Position numbers and translations under genes: made by a program. From the NCBI RefSeq assembly GCF_008639165.1, contig NZ_CP029197.1:5956001-6020000 (forward strand): a stretch of 64,000 bases of DNA, given 5' to 3'. Within the stretch, counting starts at the first letter, position 1, and every line of letters starts with the position of its first letter. The notes under the pieces were generated by a model. That model was not told the DNA's origin. It made no database searches and saw only the letters and a program-made list of their open reading frames with translations. Source of the stretch: Streptomyces venezuelae ATCC 10712. Lineage in GTDB: Bacteria > Actinomycetota > Actinomycetes > Streptomycetales > Streptomycetaceae. This document shows, one piece after another, positions 1 to 8,291 of this stretch.

Positions 1-786
1 ATCGGATACGTGATCGAGCGGGACGGGGAACTCGCCCCGGATCTACGGACCTTGACGGCCCTTCACCGGGCGCACATCCGGGCCGTGCCCTTCGAGAACG
101 TCGACGTCCTCCTCGGCAGACCGGTGCCGCTGGACCTCAAGAGCCTTCAGGTCAAGCTGGTGGAGCGGCGCAGGGGAGGCTACTGCTACGAGCAGAACTC
201 CCTGTTCGCCGCGGTCCTCGAACGGATCGGCTTCGCCGTCGCCGGGCGCGGAGCCCGTAACCGGTCACGGGGGACCGCGCTGCCCCCCGTCACCCACGCC
301 CTGCTCGTCGTCACGATCGACGGCGAACAATGGCTCGCCGACGTCGGTTTCGGCTGGCAGGGACCTCTGGAGCCGGTGCCCCTGCGGGACGGCGCCCGCG
401 TCGAGCAGAGCGGCTGGACCTTCGGGATAGCCACCGAGGACGAGGGCATCCAGGTGCTGCGCTTCCTGCGGCCCCAGGGCTGGACCGACCTGTACGCCTT
501 CTCCCCGCAGACGATCTACCCCGGCGACTTCGCCGTCATGAACCACTACAGCTCAAGCCATCCGCAGTCGCGCTTCCTCGGCCAGGTGGTCGCCCAGCGA
601 CCCGGGACCCAGGTGCGCAGAGCCCTGGTGCGCGAGCGGCTCTCGACGCTGCGGACGGACGGCCAGAGCGAGGAACGGATCGTGCCCGCGGCAGAGTTGA
701 TCGAAACACTGCGGGCCGAATTCGGCATCGAACTGGACGAAGAGGAGCGCGCGGGCCTCGGACGAATGCACCCGGTGGGGGCCTGA
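1..786 (+). CDS. Arylamine N-acetyltransferase, 5'-truncated
   Basis: Transfers an acetyl group from acetyl-CoA to arylamines or hydrazines in the cytoplasm. The Cys-His-Asp triad is visible: Cys in RGGYCYEQN (about codon 62 of the visible frame), His in VTHALL and Asp in LADVGFG. The N-terminal HRAHIRAVPFENVDVLLGR block is typical of the family. The frame is open to the left edge (I-G-Y-V, with a GTG at 10), and RIGY-type residues normally lie some 15-20 residues inside these proteins, so the true start lies upstream of the window. Family proteins are about 270-280 residues, which fits a small N-terminal loss. The C-terminus is complete. Confidence 0.93.
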   Translation: MGYVIERDGELAPDLRTLTALHRAHIRAVPFENVDVLLGRPVPLDLKSLQVKLVERRRGGYCYEQNSLFAAVLERIGFAVAGRGARNRSRGTALPPVTHALLVVTIDGEQWLADVGFGWQGPLEPVPLRDGARVEQSGWTFGIATEDEGIQVLRFLRPQGWTDLYAFSPQTIYPGDFAVMNHYSSSHPQSRFLGQVVAQRPGTQVRRALVRERLSTLRTDGQSEERIVPAAELIETLRAEFGIELDEEERAGLGRMHPVGA

Positions 787-816
787 CGAGGTCTGCCGGG
801 CCGGTCGTCCGCCCCG

Positions 817-822
817 TACGAT
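817..822 (+). promoter_or_regulatory. Candidate -10 element (TACGAT) for leaderless transcript
   Basis: TACGAT fits TANNNT and ends exactly 6 nt before the GTG at 829, so transcription would start at or next to the start codon. There is no purine-rich ribosome-binding site before the GTG, which supports a leaderless mRNA. Confidence 0.5.
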
Positions 823-828
823 GGCGCG

Positions 829-1434
829 GTGCTGGTCAAGTGGATTCGCTGCACCGTGATGGACCGCCGAGGGTTCGAACGGGGACAGCGGAAATGGGCG
901 GGGCTGCTCGGTGAGCCGGGATTCCGGGGCCAGGGCGGCGGGTGGAGCCGGGCTCGGCCGGACGTCGCCCACATCTTCGCGTTCTGGGAGAGCCGGGCCT
1001 TCTACGACTCGTTCATGGCGCGCTCGCACGATCGGCTGGCGGCCTCCCAGGCGGGCACCTTCAAGGACATCCAGACCAAGCTGTTCGACCACCGCTTCGA
1101 CGTGAAGACCGGGTTCGAGCCGCGGTTCACCGACGCCGACGTGGCCCGGGTGGCGCACTGCCGTGTGCACGAGGACCGCGCCGAGCACTTCGCGCTCATG
1201 CAGGAGAAGGTGTGGAACCCGGCGATGGCCGGTTCCCCCGGCATGCTCCGGGGCCTCTTCGGGGAGGCACCGGGCAGCGAGTTCCTGGTGCTGTCCCTGT
1301 GGCAGTCCGCGGCGGAGCACGGGAAGTACCGCGTCGAGCGGATCGAGCGGCTCGGGCTCCGGGCCAGGACCGCGGCCGACGTGGCGGCCCTGACCGGCGA
1401 CGTGGTGCAGCTCGAACCGGCCTGGACGGTCTGA
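829..1434 (+). CDS. DUF4937 / YdbC-like protein
   Basis: A 201-residue soluble protein of unknown function. It opens with LVKWIRCTVMDRRGF and carries two related segments (about residues 1-95 and 105-201) that resemble dimeric ferredoxin-like alpha/beta barrels: each has an aromatic-rich FWES or LWQS strand followed by a helix. This resembles YdbC/DUF4937-type proteins, whose biochemical role is not established. The GTG start at 829 is chosen because TACGAT lies 6 nt upstream and the homology begins there. It stands alone, 42 nt after the acetyltransferase. Confidence 0.75.
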   Translation: MLVKWIRCTVMDRRGFERGQRKWAGLLGEPGFRGQGGGWSRARPDVAHIFAFWESRAFYDSFMARSHDRLAASQAGTFKDIQTKLFDHRFDVKTGFEPRFTDADVARVAHCRVHEDRAEHFALMQEKVWNPAMAGSPGMLRGLFGEAPGSEFLVLSLWQSAAEHGKYRVERIERLGLRARTAADVAALTGDVVQLEPAWTV

Positions 1435-1575
1435 GTCGGCGACACGTGCTGACAGGGACGGTTTGAGCGCGGGGACGTGGCTCGATCTGGCCCGACTGAG
1501 CCGGGGGACCGGGGTCGGGTACGCCGGATGGGCGCCGAGCGCCCCCTCGGCTGAGCCTGCCCGGGACCGGCGATC

Positions 1576-1581
1576 TAGGGT
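1576..1581 (+). promoter_or_regulatory. Candidate -10 element (TAGGGT) for leaderless transcript
   Basis: TAGGGT fits TANNNT and ends 6 nt before the ATG at 1588. The stretch 1435-1575 before it has no other recognisable gene. Confidence 0.5.
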
Positions 1582-1587
1582 CGGGGT

Positions 1588-2247
1588 ATGGCACGACCGC
1601 GGCGCATCGTCCTCGTACGGCACGGAGAGTCCGAGGGCAATGTCGATGACACGGTGTACGAACGGGAGCCCGACCACGCGCTGCGCCTCACCGAGACCGG
1701 ATGGGCGCAGGCGGAGCGGACGGGGGACCGGCTGCGGGAGCTCTTCGGGGACGAGGCCGTCAGCGTCTACGTCTCGCCGTACCGACGCACCCACGAGACC
1801 CTCCGGGCCTTCCGCCTGCCGCCGGAGCAGGTCCGGGTGCGGGAGGAACCGCGGCTGCGGGAGCAGGACTGGGGGAACTGGCAGGAGCGCGAGGACGTAC
1901 GCCTGCAGAAGGCCTACCGGGACGCGTACGGGCACTTCTTCTACCGCTTCGCGCAGGGAGAGTCGGGCGCGGACGTGTACGACCGGGTCGGGGCGTTCCT
2001 GGAGAGCCTGTACCGCAGTTTCGAGGCGCCCGACCATCCGCCGAACGTCCTGATCGTCACCCACGGACTGACCATGCGCCTGTTCTGCATGCGCTGGTTC
2101 CACTGGACGGTCGCGGACTTCGAGTCGCTGTCGAATCCGGGCAACGCGGAGACCCGCACGCTGCTGCTGGACGAAGACGGGCGATACCGTCTGGACAGGC
2201 CGTTCGAACGCTGGCGTACCCCGGAACCGTACGGCCCTACCGGATAG
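1588..2247 (+). CDS. Histidine phosphatase (phosphoglycerate mutase-like)
   Basis: A 219-residue member of the histidine phosphatase superfamily. The LVRHGESEGN motif (residues about 7-16) supplies the phospho-accepting His, SPYRRTHET gives the second arginine region, and VTHGLTMR gives the second catalytic His. Substrates in this superfamily range from phosphoglycerate to small phosphomonoesters, so no specific substrate can be named. The mid-protein ELREQDWGNWQ-like block is typical of the actinobacterial version. Translation probably starts on a leaderless mRNA at the ATG at 1588. Confidence 0.88.
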   Translation: MARPRRIVLVRHGESEGNVDDTVYEREPDHALRLTETGWAQAERTGDRLRELFGDEAVSVYVSPYRRTHETLRAFRLPPEQVRVREEPRLREQDWGNWQEREDVRLQKAYRDAYGHFFYRFAQGESGADVYDRVGAFLESLYRSFEAPDHPPNVLIVTHGLTMRLFCMRWFHWTVADFESLSNPGNAETRTLLLDEDGRYRLDRPFERWRTPEPYGPTG

Positions 2248-2259
2248 AGTGGCAGACCG

Positions 2260-3168
2260 ATGACCGCTGACTCCTCATTCGACCGGCGCTTCGACCGCGC
2301 CCTGGCCAGCCTGCGCGGGCTGTCCGTGGGAGACGCCCTGGGCTCCCAGTTCTTCGTACCCGCCAACTACCCCCTGCTGAAGCGGCGCGAGCTGCCCGCC
2401 GGCCCCTGGCAGTGGACCGACGACACCGAGATGGCCTGCTCCGTCCTGGCCGTCCTCGCCCGCCACGAACGGATCGACCAGGACGCCCTGGCCATGTCCT
2501 TCGCCCAGCACCACGACTTCGACCGGGGTTACGGCCCCGCGGTCAACCGCATGCTCCGGCTCATCCGGGAGGGCGGTGACTGGCGGGAACTCGCCGCCGG
2601 CCTCTTCCAGGGACAGGGTTCCTGGGGCAACGGCGCCGCGATGCGGATCGCGCCGCTCGGCGCCTGGTACGCGGAGGACCCCGAGCAGGCCACCCACCAG
2701 GCCGAGATCTCGGCGTACACGACCCACCAGCACCGGGAAGCCGTGGTCGGCACCATGGCCGTCGCGGCGGCGGCCGCGCTGGCCGCCGACCCGGCGGGGC
2801 CGCCCACGCCCGAGGCGCTGCTCGACGGGGTCATCGCCCTCGTACCGCGCAGCGCGGTCGGGGCGGGGCTGCGCCGGGCCCGCGACATGCTCGACTACGG
2901 CGACCCCGGCACGGTCGCCGCGGTGCTCGGCAGCGGCCGGCGGACGAGCGCGCACGACACCGTTCCGTTCGCCCTCTGGTCGGCGGCGCGGCGCCTCGGC
3001 GACTTCGAGCAGGTGTTCTGGACGACCGCGCAGGTCGGCGGCGACGTCGACACGACCTGCGCCATCGCCGGGGGCGTGGTGGCCGCCGCGGCGGGCGGTG
3101 CGCCGCCGGCCGAATGGCTGCGGCAGACCGAGGAGCTTCCGGGCTGGGTCCCGGTACCGGCGGCCTGA
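2260..3168 (+). CDS. ADP-ribosylglycohydrolase family protein
   Basis: A 302-residue DraG/ARH-like hydrolase predicted to cleave ADP-ribose from proteins or small molecules in the cytoplasm. Metal-binding motifs are visible: SVGDALG near residue 25, WTDDTEMA near residue 50, and the C-terminal QVGGDVDTTCAIAGG, which carries the second Asp pair. The ATG at 2260 lies 12 nt after the phosphatase stop, and TAGAGT (2245-2250) upstream suggests its own promoter with a very short leader. The natural substrate is not evident from context. Confidence 0.9.
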   Translation: MTADSSFDRRFDRALASLRGLSVGDALGSQFFVPANYPLLKRRELPAGPWQWTDDTEMACSVLAVLARHERIDQDALAMSFAQHHDFDRGYGPAVNRMLRLIREGGDWRELAAGLFQGQGSWGNGAAMRIAPLGAWYAEDPEQATHQAEISAYTTHQHREAVVGTMAVAAAAALAADPAGPPTPEALLDGVIALVPRSAVGAGLRRARDMLDYGDPGTVAAVLGSGRRTSAHDTVPFALWSAARRLGDFEQVFWTTAQVGGDVDTTCAIAGGVVAAAAGGAPPAEWLRQTEELPGWVPVPAA

Positions 3169-3192
3169 CAGCCGGGTGCCGCGTGAAACGAT

Positions 3193-3234
3193 CCGACGGC
3201 CCCTGAGTCCCGGTCGGGGCTCGGGGGCCGTCGG
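3193..3234. terminator. Bidirectional hairpin terminator
   Basis: Arms CCGACGGCCCC (3193-3203) and GGGGCCGTCGG (3224-3234) pair perfectly, with a GAG/CTC inner pair. The hairpin sits between the convergent ADP-ribosylglycohydrolase and efflux-pump genes. Confidence 0.75.
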
Positions 3235-3356
3235 TGTGTTCCAGGGGTGGTGGTGGCTGGTCGGGTCATCGGCGGACGGTCAAGGCCACTGGCGGGCGAC
3301 CGGGTCACCGGCCGGCGAGCAGGCCACCGGCGGGCGGTCGAAGCCGCCGGTGGTGG

Positions 3357-4910
3357 TCAGGCCATCGGACCGGCCGCCTCGGCGCGGCCGCTGAGCGCTT
3401 CCAGGTCGCTCTTGCGGACGCGGATCACCAGGACGGCCGTGACCAGGGCGATCAGCACCATCGCGACCGCCGCCGTGAAGGCCGAGGAGATGCCCGCGGT
3501 CAGCACCTCGTGGCCCCAGGGCGCGGGCAGCTGCTTCGTCTTCATGACCTCGGCCTGCTGCTCGGGCGTCGAGTTCGCCAGGAAGTTCGGAAGCTGCTTG
3601 TCGCCCTCCTCACGGCTGGCCGTGCCGAAGACCGTGACCAGGATGGAGAGGCCGAGCGAGCCGCCGACCTGCTGCGTGGCGTTGAGCAGGCCGGACGCGG
3701 CGCCCGCCTCGTGCTGGGCCACCCCGGAGACGGCCGTGAGCGTGAGCGTCACGAAGTTGAGGCCCATGCCGAAGCCGAACAGGATCATCGGACCGAGCAC
3801 ACCGCTCGCATAGGTGCTGCCCGAGTCGATGAACGTCAGCCAGAAGAGGCCCGCACCCGTGATCGCCGAACCGGCGACCATGAACGGCTTGGGCCCGAGG
3901 ACCGGCAGGAAACGCTGCGCGAGGCCCGCGCCGGCGCCGATCGCGAAGGTCACGGGCAGGAAGGCGAGCCCGGACTGGATCGGGCTGTATCCCAGGACGT
4001 CCTGGACCCACAGCACGATGAAGAAGAACATGCCGAACATGGCGGCGGCCAGGCTGAGCATGATCACGTACGTGCCCGAACGGTTGCGGTCCGCGAACAT
4101 CCGGAGCGGCGTGATCGGTTCCTTGGCACGCGATTCCACGACCGCGAAGGCCACGAGGAGGATCACCGCCGACACGAAGGATCCGATGGTCAGCGCGTCC
4201 TTCCAGCCCTCCTCGGAGGCCCGGATGAAGCCGTAGACCAGCGCGGCCATGCCGAGGGTGGAGGTCGTGGCTCCGGCGATGTCGAACCGGCCGGGGTGGC
4301 GCTCGGACTCCGCGATGTACCGCGGGGTGAGGAACGCGATCAGCAGGCCGATCGGTACGTTGACGAAGAGGACCCAGCGCCAGTCCAGCCACTCCGTGAG
4401 CATGCCGCCGGCGAGGAGCCCGATCGCGCCACCACCGGCGGAGACGGCGGCGAACACGCCGAACGCCCGGTTGCGTTCCGGTCCTTCGGGGAACGTCGTG
4501 GTGATCAGGGCCAGCGAGGTGGGTGAGGCGATGGCGCCGCCCACACCCTGCAGGGCCCGCGCGGCGAGCAGGTGCCAGGGCTCCTGGGCGAATCCGCCGA
4601 GCAGCGAGGCGAAGGTGAAGAGCAGGATGCCGGCCATGAACACCCGGCGGCGGCCCAGGATGTCCCCCGTGCGGCCGCCGAGGAGCAGCAGGCCGCCGAA
4701 GGTGAGCGTGTAGGCGCTGAGCACCCACGACAGATCGGTCGTCGAGAAGGAGAGCGCGTCCTGGATGTGCGGCAGCGCGATGTTCACGATGGTGGCGTCG
4801 AGAACGACCATCAGCTGGCAGGCGGCGATGACGGTCAGGGCGATGCCCGGCCGGCCTCCGGCGCGTGCGGGTCCGCCCTTGGTCTGTGTGTCCACCGGAG
4901 ATGTTGTCAC
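3357..4910 (-). CDS. DHA2-family MFS drug efflux transporter
   Basis: A 517-residue inner-membrane antiporter of the 14-helix DHA2 (QacA/EmrB) family, expected to export drugs using the proton gradient. Visible marks are LDATIVNIALPHI in TM1, LGGRTGDILGRRR after TM2 (motif A), and SPTSLALITTTFP. About 14 hydrophobic segments span residues 25-500, with a short hydrophilic N-terminus. It is divergent from the TetR gene at 5045. The shared 134-nt spacer holds two palindromes, so TetR-mediated repression relieved by a ligand is the likely control. The exported compound cannot be inferred. Confidence 0.92.
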   Translation of the reverse strand: MTTSPVDTQTKGGPARAGGRPGIALTVIAACQLMVVLDATIVNIALPHIQDALSFSTTDLSWVLSAYTLTFGGLLLLGGRTGDILGRRRVFMAGILLFTFASLLGGFAQEPWHLLAARALQGVGGAIASPTSLALITTTFPEGPERNRAFGVFAAVSAGGGAIGLLAGGMLTEWLDWRWVLFVNVPIGLLIAFLTPRYIAESERHPGRFDIAGATTSTLGMAALVYGFIRASEEGWKDALTIGSFVSAVILLVAFAVVESRAKEPITPLRMFADRNRSGTYVIMLSLAAAMFGMFFFIVLWVQDVLGYSPIQSGLAFLPVTFAIGAGAGLAQRFLPVLGPKPFMVAGSAITGAGLFWLTFIDSGSTYASGVLGPMILFGFGMGLNFVTLTLTAVSGVAQHEAGAASGLLNATQQVGGSLGLSILVTVFGTASREEGDKQLPNFLANSTPEQQAEVMKTKQLPAPWGHEVLTAGISSAFTAAVAMVLIALVTAVLVIRVRKSDLEALSGRAEAAGPMA

Positions 4911-4933
4911 TATGGATCCCCCACGGAAGAATT

Positions 4934-4953
4934 AGTGAACGCACCCGTTCACT
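4934..4953. promoter_or_regulatory. Candidate TetR operator 1
   Basis: AGTGAACG-CACC-CGTTCACT is a perfect inverted repeat with 8-nt arms and a 4-nt spacer. It sits just upstream of the efflux gene. Confidence 0.75.
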
Positions 4954-4979
4954 GTCCACCACGGTAGTGAGTCCCCCAC

Positions 4980-4999
4980 AGAGAACGCAACCGTTCACT
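4980..4999. promoter_or_regulatory. Candidate TetR operator 2
   Basis: AGAGAACG-CAAC-CGTTCACT repeats operator 1 with a single mismatch between arms. Its centre lies 46 bp from that of operator 1, on the side of the tetR gene. Confidence 0.72.
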
Positions 5000-5044
5000 G
5001 TGCGCTGCCGCACTGCATGACATCGCTTCAACGGAGAGATCCTG

Positions 5045-5662
5045 ATGGTTACTTCGCGCTCCACGGCCGCCGCCCGGCCGGAAGGGGTGTCGCTGCGACG
5101 CCGTGGCCCCGTCCTCGAACGGGCCATCCTGGAGGCCACGCTCGACCAGCTGAGCAGCGTCGGATGGAACGGTCTGACAATGGAGGGTGTCGCGGTCGGC
5201 GCGCAGACCGGTAAAGCCGCGGTGTACCGGCGTTGGCCTTCGAAGGAAGATCTCGTCGCGGACGCCCTGCAGGCCGGACTGCCGACGCTCGACGAGGCGC
5301 CGGACCTCGGCGGTGTGCGTGACGACCTGTACGAACTGTGCCGCCGGGTCCGGGACGTCATGTACTCCAAGCCGGGCTTTGCTCTGCGTTCGGTCCTTCA
5401 CGAATGCGACGCCGAGGCCGCTGAGCGGTTCCACGGCCTGATCGTCACCGGGGTGGTCGAGCCGTCGGCCCGACTCTTCCGGGACGTTCTCCAACGCGGA
5501 ATCGCAAGGGGAGACGTACGCGCCGACGCCAACGACGATCTCGTGATCGACGTCATCCCCGCCATGATGATGTACCGCTCAAAGGTGTGCGCAAGCGAAT
5601 GGCCGGACGATGAGATCGCCGAACTGATCGACCGGATCATGGTGCCGCTGGTCCGGGCCTGA
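5045..5662 (+). CDS. TetR/AcrR family regulator of the adjacent efflux pump
   Basis: A 205-residue one-component repressor. An N-terminal helix-turn-helix covers about residues 18-65 (AILEATLDQLSSVGWNGLTMEGVAV, then GKAAVYRRWPSKEDLV), followed by an all-helical ligand-binding domain with the LHECDAEAAERF and DVRADANDDLVIDVIPAMMMYR segments typical of the AcrR C-terminal domain. The ATG at 5045 has a GGAGAG ribosome-binding site about 6 nt upstream. Divergent placement and the two shared palindromes indicate that it represses both itself and the DHA2 pump. The ligand is unknown. Confidence 0.9.
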   Translation: MVTSRSTAAARPEGVSLRRRGPVLERAILEATLDQLSSVGWNGLTMEGVAVGAQTGKAAVYRRWPSKEDLVADALQAGLPTLDEAPDLGGVRDDLYELCRRVRDVMYSKPGFALRSVLHECDAEAAERFHGLIVTGVVEPSARLFRDVLQRGIARGDVRADANDDLVIDVIPAMMMYRSKVCASEWPDDEIAELIDRIMVPLVRA

Positions 5663-5755
5663 ACCCCGGCGCGCGCCCCGCGGCAGGCGCTTCGGGCACC
5701 CGAGGGGAAACCGGGTATCGCGGGCGGCACCAGGCGGCGTAACCTGTCAGGCGCC

Positions 5756-6466
5756 ATGCCGTACGAACCACCCACCCACACCGTCGAGCGATCGCTCCGA
5801 GCCACCACCGGCGCCAAGATCGTCGCCGGAGTCGACGAGGTCGGACGCGGGGCGTGGGCCGGCCCGGTCACCGTGTGCGCGGCCGTCACCGGACTCCGCC
5901 GGGCGCCCGAAGGGCTCACCGACTCCAAGCTGATCACTCCCAAGCGCCGCACGACGCTCGCCGCCGAGCTGGAGGGGTGGGTCACGGCGTACGCGCTCGG
6001 CGACGCCTCCCCGCAGGAGATAGACGAGCTCGGCATGACCGCCGCCCTCAGGCTCGCGGCGGTCCGGGCCCTCGAAGGCCTTCCCGTACGGCCCGACGCG
6101 GTGATCCTCGACGGCAAGCACGACTACCTCGGCGGCCCCTGGCAGGTCCGTACGGTGATCAAGGGCGACCAGTCCTGCATCGCCGTGGCGGCCGCCTCCG
6201 TCATCGCCAAGGTCCGACGGGACGCCTTCATGGCGGAGCTGGAGACCAGCGCAGGGGACTACGCGGCGTACGCCTTCGGCGCCAACGCGGGCTACCCTTC
6301 GCCGGTCCACAAGGCGGCGCTCGAAGAGCTGGGGCCCACCCCCCACCACCGACTCTCCTGGTCGTACCTGGACGCCATGCCCAGGTGGCGGCACCTCAAA
6401 AAGGTCCGCCTCTCCGCGGAGGCGGTCGCGCTCGAAAGCGGGGGCCAACTCGGCTTCGACTTCTGA
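5756..6466 (+). CDS. rnhB: Ribonuclease HII
   Basis: Cleaves the RNA strand of RNA-DNA hybrids and removes misincorporated ribonucleotides. The 236-residue protein has the acidic metal site: Asp27 and Glu28 in GVDEVGRG, Asp119 in VILDGKHDYL and Asp138 in VIKGDQSC, followed by the AAASVIAKVRRD helix. The length is usual for actinobacterial RNase HII. TAACCT at 5740-5745 is a plausible -10 element, giving a very short leader before the ATG at 5756. It is a single gene in this layout. Confidence 0.96.
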   Translation: MPYEPPTHTVERSLRATTGAKIVAGVDEVGRGAWAGPVTVCAAVTGLRRAPEGLTDSKLITPKRRTTLAAELEGWVTAYALGDASPQEIDELGMTAALRLAAVRALEGLPVRPDAVILDGKHDYLGGPWQVRTVIKGDQSCIAVAAASVIAKVRRDAFMAELETSAGDYAAYAFGANAGYPSPVHKAALEELGPTPHHRLSWSYLDAMPRWRHLKKVRLSAEAVALESGGQLGFDF

Positions 6467-6574
6467 AACTTCCGGTCGCGGGGCCCCGCTCAACAGGGCT
6501 CCCACACGGCCGGGGTGCACATGTGTGCCCACCCGCCGGTGCCTCACGCAGCGGCGTTTGATAGACATCCACCC

Positions 6575-7213
6575 ATGCCTCTCATCCCCGAGGAGCCTCA
6601 GATTCACGAGAGCGCCCAGGGTCCCCGCGCCACCGCGGCCGCCGGCCGCCCCGCGTCGACCCCCCGTCCCGTACCCGGCCCGCGTTCCGCGGCCACTCCG
6701 CGTCCCGGACGCCCCGTACCCGGCCCGCCGCGGCCCAAGGCACCGGTGCAGCGCACGCACCCCGATGCGGCGCCGACTCCGGCGGACGCTCCGGAGAATC
6801 GTTCCGGTCAGCGATCCGCCCCGCAGCTCCAGCTGATCCCGGCCACCGTCGACGGCGCGCTCGACGCCGCCGAGGAAGCACTGGACCTGCTCCTGGAGAG
6901 CGGACGGGCGCCCGGTGAGGTGCTGCTCCTCACCACCGGCGACCCCCACCCGTGGGCCACGCACGAGCTGTCCTTCGGTGAGGCGGCCTACTGGGCGCAG
7001 CAGGACACCGGCGACGACGTGTTCTTCGCGCAGGCCGCCGCCGTGGAGCGGGCGAACGCCCGTCCCGTGGTGATCGTCGCCCTCAACGGTGGGGACGACG
7101 CGTCGGTCGCCGAGGCCCTGCCGTCGGCCACGGCCCGCGCCCAGGCGCTCCTCGTCGTCTGCGGTGACCCGCAGCGCGTCACGTCGCTCCTCGGAGCCGG
7201 CGCAGGCGTCTGA
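6575..7213 (+). CDS. Uncharacterised protein with helicase-tail-like domain
   Basis: A 212-residue protein whose first 85 residues are low-complexity and Pro/Ala/Arg-rich (repeated P-G-P and R-P blocks). The C-terminal 125 residues form a compact domain (VDGALDAAEEALDLLLESGR, VLLLTTGDPHPW, RPVVIVALNGGDD, QALLVVCGDPQRV). VVIVALNGG together with LVVCGDPQR resembles the C-terminal part of UvrD/NERD-type helicases, but no helicase motor is present. An upstream in-frame ATG at 6515 exists; 6575 is preferred because the 20 extra residues look non-protein-like. Function unknown. Confidence 0.7.
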   Translation: MPLIPEEPQIHESAQGPRATAAAGRPASTPRPVPGPRSAATPRPGRPVPGPPRPKAPVQRTHPDAAPTPADAPENRSGQRSAPQLQLIPATVDGALDAAEEALDLLLESGRAPGEVLLLTTGDPHPWATHELSFGEAAYWAQQDTGDDVFFAQAAAVERANARPVVIVALNGGDDASVAEALPSATARAQALLVVCGDPQRVTSLLGAGAGV

Positions 7214-7243
7214 CCGACCGCCCGAACGCACTCCACCGTCTGA

Positions 7244-7282
7244 CCGCCCCTCCGCCGGAACGAAACCGGTCCGGCGGGGCGG
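7244..7282 (+). terminator. Hairpin terminator
   Basis: CCGCC...CCGCCGGA (7244-7259) pairs with TCCGGCGG GGCGG (7270-7282), with a 3-nt bulge on the left arm. It lies 30 nt after the preceding stop codon. Confidence 0.6.
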
Positions 7283-7308
7283 GGTCGGTTGCGCCGGCGC
7301 GTCGCGTT

Positions 7309-7420
7309 GGAGTGCGTCGCATCGTGCCCTCGCGTCGGGCGGCGTCGTGTACGGGACCCCTGCGTCGCGGCCCCCGCGTCGGCGAGGGCGTCGTGTCGGA
7401 GTGCGTCGTATACGGGGCCG
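7309..7420. repeat. Imperfect direct repeat in convergent intergenic gap
   Basis: GGAGTGCGTCG occurs at 7309-7319 and again at 7398-7408. Each copy is accompanied nearby by GTCGTGTACGGGAC or GTCGTATACGGGGC. The stretch is dense in GCGTCG words and holds no gene I can support. Confidence 0.5.
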
Positions 7421-7433
7421 GGTGCGCGTGCGG

Positions 7434-8063
7434 TCAGCGGGCGGCGGCCCGGCGCAGGGGTTCGCTCGCGCCGCTCGCGGTTCTCGGTGCCAGCTGGGCG
7501 AGTTCGGCCGGCCCTTCGCCGAGCGGCAGCGGGAGCGAGTCGGAGCTGGGACGCCGGCCGCCGCGCCCTTCGCCGAGCACCTGCCAGCCCGCTCGGGTCA
7601 GCGTGATGTACGCCCCGCAGCGGAGCCCGTGCAGGGTACAGGCGTCCCGGAGCCCCCACATCCAGGCACCGTCCTCCTCCGTCCACCGCTCGTCGCCCTC
7701 GCGGCAGTACAGCAGGACCGCGGTCCGGACCGGCGTGCGTCTGCGGAGGTCGTGCGGAATGACCCGCCGCAGATGCGCGAGCAGCGCGTTGCGGAACTCC
7801 CAGCCGTCCGCCGGGGAGGGACGGCGGACGAACGAGGCGCTGGCGGCGAGCCGTTCCTCATGGTCCAGGACCGCGAGGACCGCCATCGAAGGGGTGGGGG
7901 TGTGGCGCGAGTGCAGACCGCTGACGATCTCACGGGGATTGCGCAACAGGGGGATGCCCGCCGCGGACCACTGCGCGGGTTCGAGTATCCGGGCGAGGCG
8001 GTTGGCGGACTCGGACGACGAGCTGAGCGAGGTGGCTCGGGGCGGAGCGAATCCGAGGGTCAC
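7434..8063 (-). CDS. Conserved hypothetical protein next to recQ
   Basis: A 209-residue protein of unknown function. The GTG at 8063 is the best start because a GGGAGGA ribosome-binding site precedes it by 4 nt; the frame stays open further upstream, but that part is not credible. Visible blocks are LEPAQWSAAGIPLLRNPREIV, AVLAVLDHEERLAASASFVR, HLRRVIPHDLRRRTPVRTAV and EEDGAWMWGLRDACTLHGLR. HTPTPSMAVLAVLD followed by the HD-like DHEE might suggest an alpha/beta fold, but no catalytic motif is convincing. It lies just downstream of recQ on the same strand, separated by about 230 nt. Confidence 0.72.
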   Translation of the reverse strand: MTLGFAPPRATSLSSSSESANRLARILEPAQWSAAGIPLLRNPREIVSGLHSRHTPTPSMAVLAVLDHEERLAASASFVRRPSPADGWEFRNALLAHLRRVIPHDLRRRTPVRTAVLLYCREGDERWTEEDGAWMWGLRDACTLHGLRCGAYITLTRAGWQVLGEGRGGRRPSSDSLPLPLGEGPAELAQLAPRTASGASEPLRRAAAR

Positions 8064-8291
8064 GGTCCTCCCTTCGGATACGCGCCCGTGAGCGGGCAAG
8101 GTCGGGTGAGCGCGCGCCACGGCACAGTCCTTCCGGACCGCGGACGGGGCCGAGCGAAGCGGTTTCCCAATTCTTGCGGCCCCGTGCGCGAGCGGCAACG
8201 AGCAATTGAGGCCGCTGACGGGAATGCGTCGGTATGCCTCTCATATCCCTGCCCAGTTGCCCATTGTTCACTCCCCGTTTCCCCTCCCGTT

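Noticed and set aside
6508..6530. CACATGTG-centred partial palindrome as an operator
   Set aside because: Only the central 8 bp are symmetric. The flanks diverge, so there is too little evidence for a binding site.
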